Source: an uncultured Paracoccaceae bacterium (GTDB taxonomy: Bacteria > Pseudomonadota > Alphaproteobacteria > Rhodobacterales > Rhodobacteraceae). From it: DNA of 64,000 nucleotides. This document shows positions 1-9,505 of this stretch, piece by piece. Positions within the stretch are counted from its first letter, which is position 1; each line of letters opens with the position of its first letter. Position numbers and translations under genes: made by a program. The stretch is taken from assembly GCA_947489325.1 (NCBI GenBank), contig CANLDA010000010.1:62001-126000 (forward strand), given 5' to 3'. The notes under the pieces were generated by a model that saw nothing but the letters and a program-made list of their open reading frames with translations, made no database searches and was not told where the DNA came from.

Positions 1-302
1 TTGACCAGATAGTCGTCTGAGCCCTTGTTCAACCCAGTGATCCGATCATCCAGTGCATCACGTGCAGTGCAGATAATAATCGGGGTTTGGGGCGTAATGG
101 TCTTAAGTTCCGGCAACACTTGAAACCCATCTTGATCCGGCAACCCCAGATCCAGAATAATCGCATCATACGCAAAGCTTTTTGCAGAATGCAGGGCATC
201 CTCTGCGGTGTGTACCACGTCCACCGCGAACCCCGCATCACGCAAACTGGCGCTTGTGTTAAGCACCAGTTTCTCGTTGTCTTCGATATATAAAATTCGC
301 AT
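1..302 (-). CDS. Response regulator, receiver domain (3' part cut off by window)
   Basis: Reads leftward out of the window, so only the first 100 residues are visible. They form a typical CheY-like receiver domain: acidic pair E7/D8, phosphoacceptor D51 in ILDLGLPDQDG, and the conserved Thr near residue 79 in IIICTARD. The spacing and the wording of the motifs fit the OmpR/PhoP class, which would have a winged-helix output domain beyond position 1, but that part is not visible. The gene starts 14 bases after the stop of the secreted protein gene at 317-910, so the two are probably cotranscribed. A cognate histidine kinase may lie further left. The ATG at 302 is chosen because the domain starts directly there (MRILYIED). 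Confidence 0.9.
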   Translation of the reverse strand, partial: MRILYIEDNEKLVLNTSASLRDAGFAVDVVHTAEDALHSAKSFAYDAIILDLGLPDQDGFQVLPELKTITPQTPIIICTARDALDDRITGLNKGSDDYLV

Positions 303-316
303 TCAGGCAAATCGTC

Positions 317-910
317 CTATTTACGGATGTAGGTCACGATAGATCCATCATCCGCCTTAAACGCGACACGTGCAAGATTGCCATTCTCATCATACCAAAG
401 ATCGCGCTCTACCCCGCCAGACAAGCGATAATGATGCGCCGCAATTTGCCCACCTTTGACTTGCACGCGCTCTTTTCCCAGATCAGCCACCCGGATGTTT
501 ACGACCTTGCCGTCAATGGTATTCATCAATTTGCCAACCCGCACGATGTCATCATTCCACAGGCTGGCTGGCAACGCACCTTTGCTTGTCGTAGACAGCG
601 CATGGGGTTCGCCATCATCATCAGTTTTTGATTTCAAGTTTTGCAGCTTGCCATCTTTCCAAGTTTCCACACTGGAATGTCTGAAACTATAAGCCGTGGT
701 GCGGATCAACGGCACTTTGACTTCAACATCCGTGGAAACCCGAACCGTAAACGCCGCTTCATGACCCGAAAATTTGTAACTGTGATCGCCAATGTCCTTG
801 CCTTTACGGACCACATCAAAGCTGAGCTGACCATTTGAGGGTAACGTAAGGGCACTCGCAGGCAGGGCCAATACACCTGTAAACGCCACAGCCAATCCAA
901 GAAAACGCAT
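317..910 (-). CDS. Secreted protein, DUF6134-like
   Basis: A 197-residue protein with a clear signal peptide (MRFLGLAVAFTGVLALPASA, cleavage probably after ALA/ASA near residue 20). The remainder is beta-rich with alternating short strands (LSFDVVRKGKDIGDHSY, ERDLWYDENGNLARVAFKADDG), the pattern I associate with the DUF6134 family of periplasmic or outer-membrane-associated proteins of unknown function. It has no catalytic motif that I recognise. It precedes the response regulator gene by 14 bases on the same strand, which suggests a small envelope-related regulatory operon. The family assignment is from memory; the secretion signal is seen directly. Confidence 0.7.
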   Translation of the reverse strand: MRFLGLAVAFTGVLALPASALTLPSNGQLSFDVVRKGKDIGDHSYKFSGHEAAFTVRVSTDVEVKVPLIRTTAYSFRHSSVETWKDGKLQNLKSKTDDDGEPHALSTTSKGALPASLWNDDIVRVGKLMNTIDGKVVNIRVADLGKERVQVKGGQIAAHHYRLSGGVERDLWYDENGNLARVAFKADDGSIVTYIRK

Positions 911-1226
911 GTCTCACTCCGTTCATTAGTTTTCGATTGGCCGCTTCTTGGCCTGTCAAACTTACAAGAGACTTACAGCTATGAGATCAGGGGCACGACA
1001 GCGGCCTGCATAATCCACTCTTTGAAAAAACAAATGCAAACATCTGATCATGCTAAAATTACGTACGCTTTTGACACAATCAATACGGGAATTATTTTCA
1101 CCAGTTAGTTCAAAGGTTTAAATCTCAACGATCCGTAAAAACGAAAAATGGTGACGAAAGCTGCCTCGTCGTGCTAAGTCTTGTAGATATTTTTTGACCG
1201 TTCCAACCATTCTATTGGTGATATAG
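911..1226. other. Intergenic region between divergent genes
   Basis: About 316 bases without a gene, AT-rich in its right half, separating the leftward secreted-protein gene from the rightward six-gene operon. It must hold two divergent promoters. The only element I can point to is the TTGACA-type promoter at 1071-1098; I see no operator palindrome or hairpin. Confidence 0.5.
1071..1098 (+). promoter_or_regulatory. Candidate sigma-70 promoter of the six-gene operon
   Basis: A perfect -35 hexamer TTGACA (1071-1076) is followed after 16 bases by TATTTT (1093-1098), a fair -10 element, in AT-rich DNA. It would give a 5' leader of roughly 120 bases before the ATG at 1227. No other consensus promoter is obvious within the operon, which fits one long transcript of about 18.5 kb. 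Confidence 0.4.
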
Positions 1227-4115
1227 ATGCCGACTTCTGTGAGATTTTTCTCGCATTTAAGAACCGGGATTGCTGCGGCTGTTACGTCTCAGGCCACAGA
1301 AAATGGGCTGCCACAACAGGGCGAAGTCTTGGTTCCTGCGACAGTAACTATCGACGGGCTTTCTGCGCCAGTTTCGCGGGATATGTCATTGCGCGGTCCA
1401 AGTGACGTCGTCAGGCTTGATCAAGGGGCGGTTCGCGCGGTCGAGCCTGCGCCGGGCAGCCGGGATTGTGCACCCAATTTCTTTCCCTATATCGAATTGT
1501 CAGACCCTGCATTGCCATGGATGTTCACACCTGCGGCTCCATCCAACACAGGGCGATTATGCCCCTGGCTTGTTCTGGTTGTTGTACCTAAGAATGATCA
1601 AACACGCCTGACCCCACTGCCCGGCGGAGCGGGCTTGATGCTGTCTCTTGATGACGCAGCGGGCAGGTCTCTACCGCCACTGTCCCAAGCCTATGCATGG
1701 GCGCATATCGAAAATAGGGAGCCTGAACTTTCTGGGCAGGCCGCCTTTGATGCAGATGCGTTGGTGGCCCGATTGATGTGCCCCGTCAATCTGTTACCAA
1801 ATGCAGCCTACATTGCCGCGCTTGTTCCCGCCTTTGAGGGAGGGCGCCTGTCAGGCTTGGGGCGCGAAGGTGGTGCCGATGCGGGGGCAACACTTGCATG
1901 GGAAGATGCGACTGGTGCCCTGGACCTGCCCGTCTATCATCACTGGGAATTCTCGACAGGTGTTGTTGATTTTGAGGAATTGGTGCGCCGCCTCAGCCCA
2001 TTTGAGGTGCCCCCAGAAACCGGCCTTCATGATCTTGATCTGTCGCGCCCACGTGGAGGGCTGGATCTAAAGCTGCTTCATAAACGGCTTAAGCCGCAGC
2101 AGGCCATCATCAGTTATCGTGGGGCGCTACTTTCTCCACGTGCCAAACCCAAATCTTGGCAGGCTGCCCATAACCGTCGCTTTGAGCCAGCTTTGGAAAA
2201 AGTTCTTACAGCACAAGCCCCCGCTGCCCCATCCAGCGGCAGATACAATGCGCTTGAGGATGACCCCGTCATCGCCCCGCCCACCTATGGCGCGTTCCCG
2301 CATGGCAAGGCCGCTTTGCAAGACCCAACCATGAGATGGATGCGTCAGGTCAATCTTAACCCTGAAACGCGGGCCACGGCAGGGTTGGGTGCGCAAACCG
2401 TACGTGCAGATCAAGAAGAGCTAATGGCGCGGGCATGGATCGCAGCAAAGGGCACGCGTGAAATCGGACAGCACCTTCGTCAGGGCCGCGTGGCGTTGAC
2501 CACAGGCAAGCGGGTGCATGCCCGATTGTCCAAGTTGGATCAGGCTGATTTGGTGCAAGTATCCGACCGCCTGCACCCTGTCATTAAATCTGCTCGCGCC
2601 ACAGTGGCCGCGCAACTCACGCCAAAACGGGCCATTCCGGCGGGGGTCATAAGCGCCTCGTTTAGGCGATTAAGCAAACAGGCTGAAACCCGCCTTCCGG
2701 CCGATGTGAAAACCAGCACCCCACAGATATCAAAGGCCGCGACAGTGACCTGCCTAAGTGGTGTTGCAGCAACATTCAAAGACCAGCACCCATCGCTGAC
2801 GCTGGGGACGACAGCGATACAATATTATACATTCAACGGGGTCACCCTGACCTCAAACGCGGATTTTCAAACCCTCGCCGCACAGGTTGGCATCCCTATA
2901 CAAGTCCAAGCGACACGTGGCCGACCAAGGATCTTAGCCAAGGGGCCGGGCAGCACGCGTTCGGTTTTCACAAACCTGCAAAAAGTGAATAAATCCCTTG
3001 CTCCGAAAAGGCAGGTTAAGTCGGTCACGGCGCGCGCGGTTGTTGCCACCCCCACGGCGCGCATCCGCACCGATATTCTGCGCCAAACAGCCCCTCGTGC
3101 AGTTTTACCCCCCCGCGTGATCGCAGATATTGCGGGGCTGAAAGCCCCTCCTAAACTACGTGTACCAATTCCAGCACAGGTCACAATCGCGTTGGACTAC
3201 GCCGAAAGCGCCTATGCGCGGATTGCCAAATCCAAACCAGAATTTTTCATGCCCGGTTATGGAACGGTTCCGGATGACACGGTGTCACTTCTTGCGACCA
3301 ATCAAGCCTTTGTAGAAAGTTATCTGTTGGGGGTTAATCACGAATTGGCGCGCGAATTTGCATGGCGCCAGTATCCCATCGCTCTGGATGGTACGTGGTT
3401 TCGACGGTTCTGGGATTATGATGGCGATCCGAACCGTAAAGACATCTCTTTTGTCAAAAGCTGGCCCAAGACACGGAATTTGGGCGCTGGAGGATCAAAG
3501 GGACCAAGTGACGCCGTCATTTTGGTCAAGGGGGACCTGTTCCGTCGCTTCCCCGATACGCTTGTGTACGCGGTACAGGCGCGATGGCACCCGACGGACA
3601 AAGACAGCTCAGTCGAAGAAAGCCCCAACAATCGTCTTGAAAAGCAACGCGATGACGGGTGGTTGCGTGAACCCGTATTTGATGACCCTAAGAAACGGTT
3701 GTTTCCTCTGTTTTCAGGCAAGATCGGGAACAAGGGTGCCTTTTTTGGATTTGACCGCCAGCCAGAAGCATTGGTTGGCTCCCCAGACCCGCAAAAGGGA
3801 AAAGGCGATCCCGGCTGGTTTGTCGTGTTTGAACAGCCAAAGGGGCGGCCCCAGTTTGGGCTGGATGCCCCACAAGCCTATCGTCCCCAAAAAGCGCCCC
3901 GTCAGGCGGATGATCTGAGTTGGGGGCATTTCGCCGCGTCCGAGGCAGACCTGGCCGCATTGCTTCATGCCAGCGCACACCCTGATTGGCAGAACCGCGC
4001 GATTGAGGGCAAACGTTGGGGACGCACTGCGGCCGAAACCGCCGCATTGGCCCGCCAAAGCCCTGTGCGCATGATGGTCCATTTGGGCAGCCTGCTCAGT
4101 GGAAAGGTACGCTAA
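1227..4115 (+). CDS. Large uncharacterised protein, first gene of the six-gene system
   Basis: A 962-residue protein with no signal peptide or membrane segment. The N-terminal third holds its most distinctive stretches: FFPYIELSDPALPWMFTP (about 85-102) and LCPWLVLVVVPK (111-122). I recall closely similar stretches in uncharacterised proteins of cyanobacteria and actinobacteria, but cannot name a family. The middle (about 420-680) is basic and rich in Ala, Thr and Arg. The C-terminal third is richer in aromatic residues (FAWRQYPIALDGTWFRRFWDYDG). A methyl-rich, secreted or enzymatic motif is not seen, so a structural or scaffold role is possible but is inference. Its TAA overlaps the next ATG (TAATG), so translation of the two is coupled. 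The function is unknown. Confidence 0.85.
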   Translation: MPTSVRFFSHLRTGIAAAVTSQATENGLPQQGEVLVPATVTIDGLSAPVSRDMSLRGPSDVVRLDQGAVRAVEPAPGSRDCAPNFFPYIELSDPALPWMFTPAAPSNTGRLCPWLVLVVVPKNDQTRLTPLPGGAGLMLSLDDAAGRSLPPLSQAYAWAHIENREPELSGQAAFDADALVARLMCPVNLLPNAAYIAALVPAFEGGRLSGLGREGGADAGATLAWEDATGALDLPVYHHWEFSTGVVDFEELVRRLSPFEVPPETGLHDLDLSRPRGGLDLKLLHKRLKPQQAIISYRGALLSPRAKPKSWQAAHNRRFEPALEKVLTAQAPAAPSSGRYNALEDDPVIAPPTYGAFPHGKAALQDPTMRWMRQVNLNPETRATAGLGAQTVRADQEELMARAWIAAKGTREIGQHLRQGRVALTTGKRVHARLSKLDQADLVQVSDRLHPVIKSARATVAAQLTPKRAIPAGVISASFRRLSKQAETRLPADVKTSTPQISKAATVTCLSGVAATFKDQHPSLTLGTTAIQYYTFNGVTLTSNADFQTLAAQVGIPIQVQATRGRPRILAKGPGSTRSVFTNLQKVNKSLAPKRQVKSVTARAVVATPTARIRTDILRQTAPRAVLPPRVIADIAGLKAPPKLRVPIPAQVTIALDYAESAYARIAKSKPEFFMPGYGTVPDDTVSLLATNQAFVESYLLGVNHELAREFAWRQYPIALDGTWFRRFWDYDGDPNRKDISFVKSWPKTRNLGAGGSKGPSDAVILVKGDLFRRFPDTLVYAVQARWHPTDKDSSVEESPNNRLEKQRDDGWLREPVFDDPKKRLFPLFSGKIGNKGAFFGFDRQPEALVGSPDPQKGKGDPGWFVVFEQPKGRPQFGLDAPQAYRPQKAPRQADDLSWGHFAASEADLAALLHASAHPDWQNRAIEGKRWGRTAAETAALARQSPVRMMVHLGSLLSGKVR

Positions 4116-7100
4116 TGGCCAAGGGTGGAAAAAAGGGTCTGTTTGGAATAGGCAAAAAAAAGCGTGAAGAAGAGGCTGCCAAACTAAAGGCCGAGAAGCT
4201 GCGCAAAGCCAAGGCGGAAAAAGCGCGCAAAGCCGAAGTAGCGCGCAGGCGTGAACAAGAGCGGCTTGCCAAGCAGAAGGAAATCAAGGCCGCAGAGCTT
4301 TCAGCAAATCCGTCGCGGCGTTTTGTTCCGGGAATCAAAGACCCGTCTGTTGCCCCTACGATCAAGGGGCCCGTTCCGGGTGCGATCAAACCCGCCAAGT
4401 TTGATCCCAAGAAAACCATTTCCACACAAATGGACGTGGTGCGGGATCAGTTGATAAAGTTCAAGCCCAACTCAAAGCTAACGTTTCAGGCACAGCCGCC
4501 CAAGTTGGAATTTGCCACCCCGGGCACGTTCACAATTGCACGTCCCGACATGCTGCCTTCTCGATTGGAACAGGCCGCCCCCGCCTTTGATGGCCTGCGC
4601 GACAATGTACCAGTGTTGATGTTTCCAGTACGTATTGAAACCAAGTTTTCATCCAACAAAACCCGGCTACGAATTCGTGTGTTCCCGGATCAAGTGGGCG
4701 TCGATGCCTTTGATCCGTTGTTGACATCAGCAGAGACTGAAAACGGGCTTGCCTGTCTGGCAGAGATGAAAAAGGCCCAGAACGAAAAGAATGACCCAAG
4801 CCCCATATGGAAGGCTTTTGTTGGTGCCAGCCCCAACCCAGCACGTGCCGTTCATGTGTTGCAAACCTTGCGTAAGGGACGCCCGCCTGCCTTACGTCAA
4901 GATGATCAGGTGCATATTTCAAAATCGCCGGTTCTGCCTGAACGCTGGTGTGTCACGGCCTATGCCAAAGGCCAAATCGCATTCGAAGACGCCGGCGCCC
5001 TTATTCCGCAAGGCCTTGCGTTCTCACCCAACATCACCAACGAAGACCTTGGCGCGGCCGGGTTAACTGAAGATCCCGCCCTGAAGTGGATGTTTGATTT
5101 TAACGAAGCGAAATCCAAAGGCATGGCACTGGATGTGGCCGTGCCCAGCTTTGCCCGTGAAGAAATCGACGAGTTATTCGTTGTTGGTATCGTTCGCAAA
5201 GACCCCGCAGATAGCTCAAAAACGCTCACTCCTTTCAAGGGGGCCAATACAGTGGCCAAGTTATTGGCCGCTCATCATGGGGACAGTGGGGGCGCTTTTG
5301 TGCCGCAGGGCAGTGCAACAAACAACACGCAAGAAGTTAACACACCGTGGTCCCCCCAGCGAAAAGACCTGGACGCGCTCTATGCGCAAGAATGGCTGAA
5401 CACAACGCCACCTCACACCCCTTCGAAAGATGAGCGGCTTGTCCCCGCCGGGCGTTTGGCGGCAGCTGATGACACACCCAATGCCGCCAGCCGTTTGGCC
5501 AAGGCGATGGGGCTGCGTAACACAACGGTGCTGTCGCGATTTGAGTTTGCCAACAGCGGTGAAGATGCCGCGATGCACGCAATGAACGTTCTGATGTGGC
5601 CCGTGACATGGGGTGAAGTCTTTTCAACTATGACCAATGGGCGCAGTACTGAACACTTTAGCGATGAAACCGGAGAGTGGATGCGCGACTGGTTCGTGGA
5701 CCGCGTGCGTGGCGGTGCCGCACTGCCGGTATTTCAGGTGGGGCAAACGCCCTATGGTGTGTTGCCCGTCATGGCCACAACACGTGCCTTCAGCCCGGCC
5801 CACCTTACGGGGGAACCACAAAAACAACAGATGTTGGAATCCCGCCTGCTGCGCATGTTGCCCGATTGGCAACAGGGCGCGACCCATCTCCCGCAGGTGA
5901 GCCGCAATCCAGAAGGATACGTGATCCCAGAGATGCAAACGGTCTATGATCAGCCCGGCGGGCGACTGCTAGAAGTGCTGCGTAAAAACCCGCATCCTGT
6001 CACCTACTCTCAGACCCGCGCGAAGAACGAGCGCAGCATCTATGATCTGCGCTATGAGCTGCGCAATCTTCTGGTACATCCAGACCACACCTCACACGCA
6101 CTGCGACTGATATTCAGGGGCACTCTGCCCGGCATTCCGGACGGCGGTGCGGATATCCAAAACATCGTGATGTGGCTGCACAGCATGTCCGAGAACGATC
6201 CACGCCTTTATACTGTTTGGCCGGACACATTCCGCGATGGCGAACATCAACGTCAGGTGCTGTCTGAAAAACGCCAATTTCTGAATGACATCAAACGGAC
6301 GACCTCTTGGATTTATGGCGGATCTCTAAGCGGTGACCTGAAGCAAAGCCTTTATGACGCATACGTCAAACCACATCTCAGCTTAATCGATGCCTTGCTT
6401 GATTCACTTGATTACATGATCGGAATGTCGCTGGAACATGGGCGGGCTAATTATGGGTTCGAAGTCGCGTTTGATCCCCCATCATCGATGTATAACGGCG
6501 TGATAGGCTATCAAAGCGAGGACCCCACCCTTAGCTTTATGGCCTATGACGAAAACCCCGTTGAATGGGCCGCCAACGCACTTACCGTTGTGCCAAAGTC
6601 AGACCAGACCATTTCACCGCGTCGATATATTGATGCGCTGATCGGATATGCCAACAGCTTTGTCTCTGCCGGCGAACCGCCGGAAGAACCCAATTTTCCA
6701 AACCAGCAAAAGCCGCTGTTTTACAGGCTGTTGCGCGAGGCCATCTATCGAACCGGTACCGACGATTTGCCGGGGCTGAAGATTATTCAGGACGCAGAGC
6801 GTTTCAAACATGTCAACGTGACCGAACGGGTTGGCATCGTACGCGATCTTGAAGTGCGCGATGTTACTGAGCTGACTCACGCCTTGAAAACATTGAACAC
6901 CCTGAAAACAGGAAGTCGTGTCCCAAAAGCACAAGAGTCATTGGCACGCAGCATCCGCACAGCACGACCCGAGGATTTACGCCTTATGGCCACGACCCTC
7001 AGCGCCGAGTCCAAGAAAAAAGTGGCCACAAAAAAGGTATCTGCCACACAAATGCGGGCCTTGTCAGCGGAGCTTAAAAAGGCAGAAAAACTGACGGTAT

Positions 7101-9505
7101 CTGTGGGCGGCACCCTAAAATTTGCACCCGCGCCCGTATCGCGCCGCGCCCGGATGGGTGAAATGACCCGCGCTATGGATCTGCTGCGCGAGCTGAACGC
7201 GGAACAAATTGAATTGCTGATGACGCAAACGATGGGGCTTGCCAGTTGGCGACTGGATGCTTGGATTACTTCGCTTGCACACGCGCGATTGGATGAAATG
7301 CGACAGACCAACGCCACGGGCCTGCAACTTGGATGCTTTGGCTGGGTCCATAACCTGAAATCCCGCAGTACGGATACAGACGTAGAATCCCAAGGTTTCA
7401 TCCATACACCGTCTTTGACTCACGCCAAAACCGCCGCCGTTTTACGCAGTGGCTGGACCACTTACGGCAGCGATGAACAAGACAGCCCAATGGCCGTTGA
7501 TCTAAGTTCGGAGCGCATGCGCGAGGCAAAGTGGATATTTGACGCCATGCGGCAAGGGCAGGATTTGGGTGACATTCTGGGTGCCAAATTTGAACGCCAT
7601 TTGAAAACAAATCTAAATGCCCCAGAATGGATTTACCCGGTACGTGAGGCCGTTCTTGCCATCACAAAAACCAAACTAGACCCGGTTCAACCCGTTGTTG
7701 ATGGGCTGGAGCTTGATCAAATCTGGGAGGATGCAAAGCTTCGCGATGCTTTTGACAAAGCGGCACTTGAGGTTTTCAAGAAATTGGGTGGGCGGGCAAC
7801 TGCCAAATCGATGAAACCCGTTGCAGAGGCGGTGGCCTATATGAAGGGTCTTCACGATGCATTGGCGGATGCAGCTGTGTCCGACAGCGTTTTTTCCATG
7901 GTACAAGGCAATTATTCACGCGCGGGTGCGACGCTGGGTGCCATCAGTGACGGGTCTGTCCCTTCTCCTGAATTAGAGATTTTAAAGACACTTCCGCCCG
8001 CCAAGGGACAAACGCACCGCGTAGCGCTGTTCACGCCGCAAGATGGCAAAGGATGGAGCAAATCCACCGTCGGAGCCGCCGCAGCACCAGAGCTTGAAGC
8101 CATTGCCGCGCACCTTATGGGGCCGGCATCTGCCCTTGGGTTCACAGGTATCCTCAAGACCGAGGATGATGAGGTGATTGCACGCCAATCCTTTACCTGG
8201 GCCGATATGCTGTCGAAAAACTGGCCCGGTGCTGGCGGCGCGGCAGAGGTTCTGATGATGTTGACCGATGACAGCCTAGAGCCCGGCGGCGCATTGCATC
8301 TGCGAGCCTTGGCCTTTGCCCGATCCTTACTGGGTGAGCAGATTTCATCAACCAAACACACACTTTCCCTTTATTGGACCGAAGCACAGACCAAAGCCCG
8401 CGATGCCCTGATTGACCGATGGCTTGGCTGGAAATCTGTCATCATGAATGCCCGCGCACTGCATCCTCGTGATTTTGTTGCCGAAGGACATGAGGTGGAA
8501 GGTGCGCAAATGGCAATTCGCGAGGTTGAAACACGGGCAAACCAACTCAGCCAGTCTGTGGCAGAAGCCATCGATAGAGTTCTTTCTGCTCTTCCAGCGC
8601 CGACCGAAGGCGACCCCACGCCCATTGGCACCCGACAGCCCGCGCGTCTTATGGGGGAAATCGCGGGCCTTTCTGGATACGGCTTTACCCAAGCGATTGA
8701 AAGCTTGCATTCCGGCCTAAGTGCAGCCGAAGACGTCTATGCTTTGGCTTGGGCGCTGGCCCCGGATTTGCGCAAGCGCATGAAGGCCATGAAAGAGGCG
8801 CAGGCCATGCCTGCCACTGACCCGGATTTGCACCTGAAACGGGAAGGCGCACGCATTGCCGCGGCCCTTGGGCGCAAGCTTCCTGCAATCTGTGCGTTGC
8901 GGTTCAAATTGCTGCCGCAACTGGGGCGTAATTTTTCGGGATCTAGCGCACGCACCAAAGACACCAAGCCGCAGGAGTGGCTGGAAAAATGGGGTTATGT
9001 GCGCCCTGCCCTGCGGGATGTGTCTGACGCGCTTGCGGTGCAGGATTGTTATGATGCCACATCAATCCCCATGTTCGTCGGCCAATGGCCCGAAACCAAA
9101 CAGCAGCCGTGGATTGCCACGTCTTCCCCACGCGGGCCAGACACACCAAAACTATCAATGCTTGCCCTGACCCCCGGCGCAGGCCGCAAGCAATGGAGCG
9201 ATTTTGATACTGTTTCGGGTCTGTTGATAGATGAGATCGCCGACCGCGTCCCCGAAACCGAAATCGACACTGGGCTGACCTTCCATTTTGACGCCCCCAA
9301 CACAGAGGCCCCGCAGTCACTGTTGCTGGCAGTGCCGCCACGTGGTCACAGCTGGGATTACGATCTGATGATCAATACGCTGCGCGACACGTACAATCTT
9401 GCCCGCATTCGCGCTGTGGATGGCCATGCAATGAGCGCGCATAATCAGGTTTTGCCAGCAATTTATGGCCCCAAACAAATGGGTGCGGTGAGGGCCACAA
9501 CATGA
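4115..9505 (+). CDS. Giant uncharacterised protein with basic coiled-coil N terminus
   Basis: A 1796-residue protein. I start it at the ATG overlapping the previous stop (TAATG at 4113-4117), with GGAAAG about 9 bases upstream, rather than at an in-frame ATG 33 codons earlier that would lie inside the preceding gene. Residues 1-65 are an extremely basic Lys/Glu/Ala-rich helix (KKKREEEAAKLKAEKLRKAK), a likely coiled coil or nucleic-acid- or membrane-binding tail. Near 166-200 is LMFPVRIETKF followed by LRIRVFPDQVGVD, and near 1095-1165 are GFIHTPSLTHAKTAAVLRSG and LSSERMREAKWIFDAMRQGQ. I recall both signatures from large hypothetical proteins in unrelated bacteria, always unannotated. No enzyme motif or secretion signal is visible. 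Its stop overlaps the next start by ATGA. Central subunit of the system by size; function unknown. Confidence 0.85.
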   Translation: MAKGGKKGLFGIGKKKREEEAAKLKAEKLRKAKAEKARKAEVARRREQERLAKQKEIKAAELSANPSRRFVPGIKDPSVAPTIKGPVPGAIKPAKFDPKKTISTQMDVVRDQLIKFKPNSKLTFQAQPPKLEFATPGTFTIARPDMLPSRLEQAAPAFDGLRDNVPVLMFPVRIETKFSSNKTRLRIRVFPDQVGVDAFDPLLTSAETENGLACLAEMKKAQNEKNDPSPIWKAFVGASPNPARAVHVLQTLRKGRPPALRQDDQVHISKSPVLPERWCVTAYAKGQIAFEDAGALIPQGLAFSPNITNEDLGAAGLTEDPALKWMFDFNEAKSKGMALDVAVPSFAREEIDELFVVGIVRKDPADSSKTLTPFKGANTVAKLLAAHHGDSGGAFVPQGSATNNTQEVNTPWSPQRKDLDALYAQEWLNTTPPHTPSKDERLVPAGRLAAADDTPNAASRLAKAMGLRNTTVLSRFEFANSGEDAAMHAMNVLMWPVTWGEVFSTMTNGRSTEHFSDETGEWMRDWFVDRVRGGAALPVFQVGQTPYGVLPVMATTRAFSPAHLTGEPQKQQMLESRLLRMLPDWQQGATHLPQVSRNPEGYVIPEMQTVYDQPGGRLLEVLRKNPHPVTYSQTRAKNERSIYDLRYELRNLLVHPDHTSHALRLIFRGTLPGIPDGGADIQNIVMWLHSMSENDPRLYTVWPDTFRDGEHQRQVLSEKRQFLNDIKRTTSWIYGGSLSGDLKQSLYDAYVKPHLSLIDALLDSLDYMIGMSLEHGRANYGFEVAFDPPSSMYNGVIGYQSEDPTLSFMAYDENPVEWAANALTVVPKSDQTISPRRYIDALIGYANSFVSAGEPPEEPNFPNQQKPLFYRLLREAIYRTGTDDLPGLKIIQDAERFKHVNVTERVGIVRDLEVRDVTELTHALKTLNTLKTGSRVPKAQESLARSIRTARPEDLRLMATTLSAESKKKVATKKVSATQMRALSAELKKAEKLTVSVGGTLKFAPAPVSRRARMGEMTRAMDLLRELNAEQIELLMTQTMGLASWRLDAWITSLAHARLDEMRQTNATGLQLGCFGWVHNLKSRSTDTDVESQGFIHTPSLTHAKTAAVLRSGWTTYGSDEQDSPMAVDLSSERMREAKWIFDAMRQGQDLGDILGAKFERHLKTNLNAPEWIYPVREAVLAITKTKLDPVQPVVDGLELDQIWEDAKLRDAFDKAALEVFKKLGGRATAKSMKPVAEAVAYMKGLHDALADAAVSDSVFSMVQGNYSRAGATLGAISDGSVPSPELEILKTLPPAKGQTHRVALFTPQDGKGWSKSTVGAAAAPELEAIAAHLMGPASALGFTGILKTEDDEVIARQSFTWADMLSKNWPGAGGAAEVLMMLTDDSLEPGGALHLRALAFARSLLGEQISSTKHTLSLYWTEAQTKARDALIDRWLGWKSVIMNARALHPRDFVAEGHEVEGAQMAIREVETRANQLSQSVAEAIDRVLSALPAPTEGDPTPIGTRQPARLMGEIAGLSGYGFTQAIESLHSGLSAAEDVYALAWALAPDLRKRMKAMKEAQAMPATDPDLHLKREGARIAAALGRKLPAICALRFKLLPQLGRNFSGSSARTKDTKPQEWLEKWGYVRPALRDVSDALAVQDCYDATSIPMFVGQWPETKQQPWIATSSPRGPDTPKLSMLALTPGAGRKQWSDFDTVSGLLIDEIADRVPETEIDTGLTFHFDAPNTEAPQSLLLAVPPRGHSWDYDLMINTLRDTYNLARIRAVDGHAMSAHNQVLPAIYGPKQMGAVRATT

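Noticed and set aside
4016-4114. N-terminal extension of the giant second protein (33 codons earlier ATG)
   Set aside because: It lies wholly inside the preceding gene and is out of keeping with it, while the ATG at 4115 is coupled to the stop and has a ribosome-binding site.
7912-8361. Open frame of 149 codons opposite the giant second protein
   Set aside because: Ser/Arg/Pro-rich antisense shadow without ribosome-binding site or family match.
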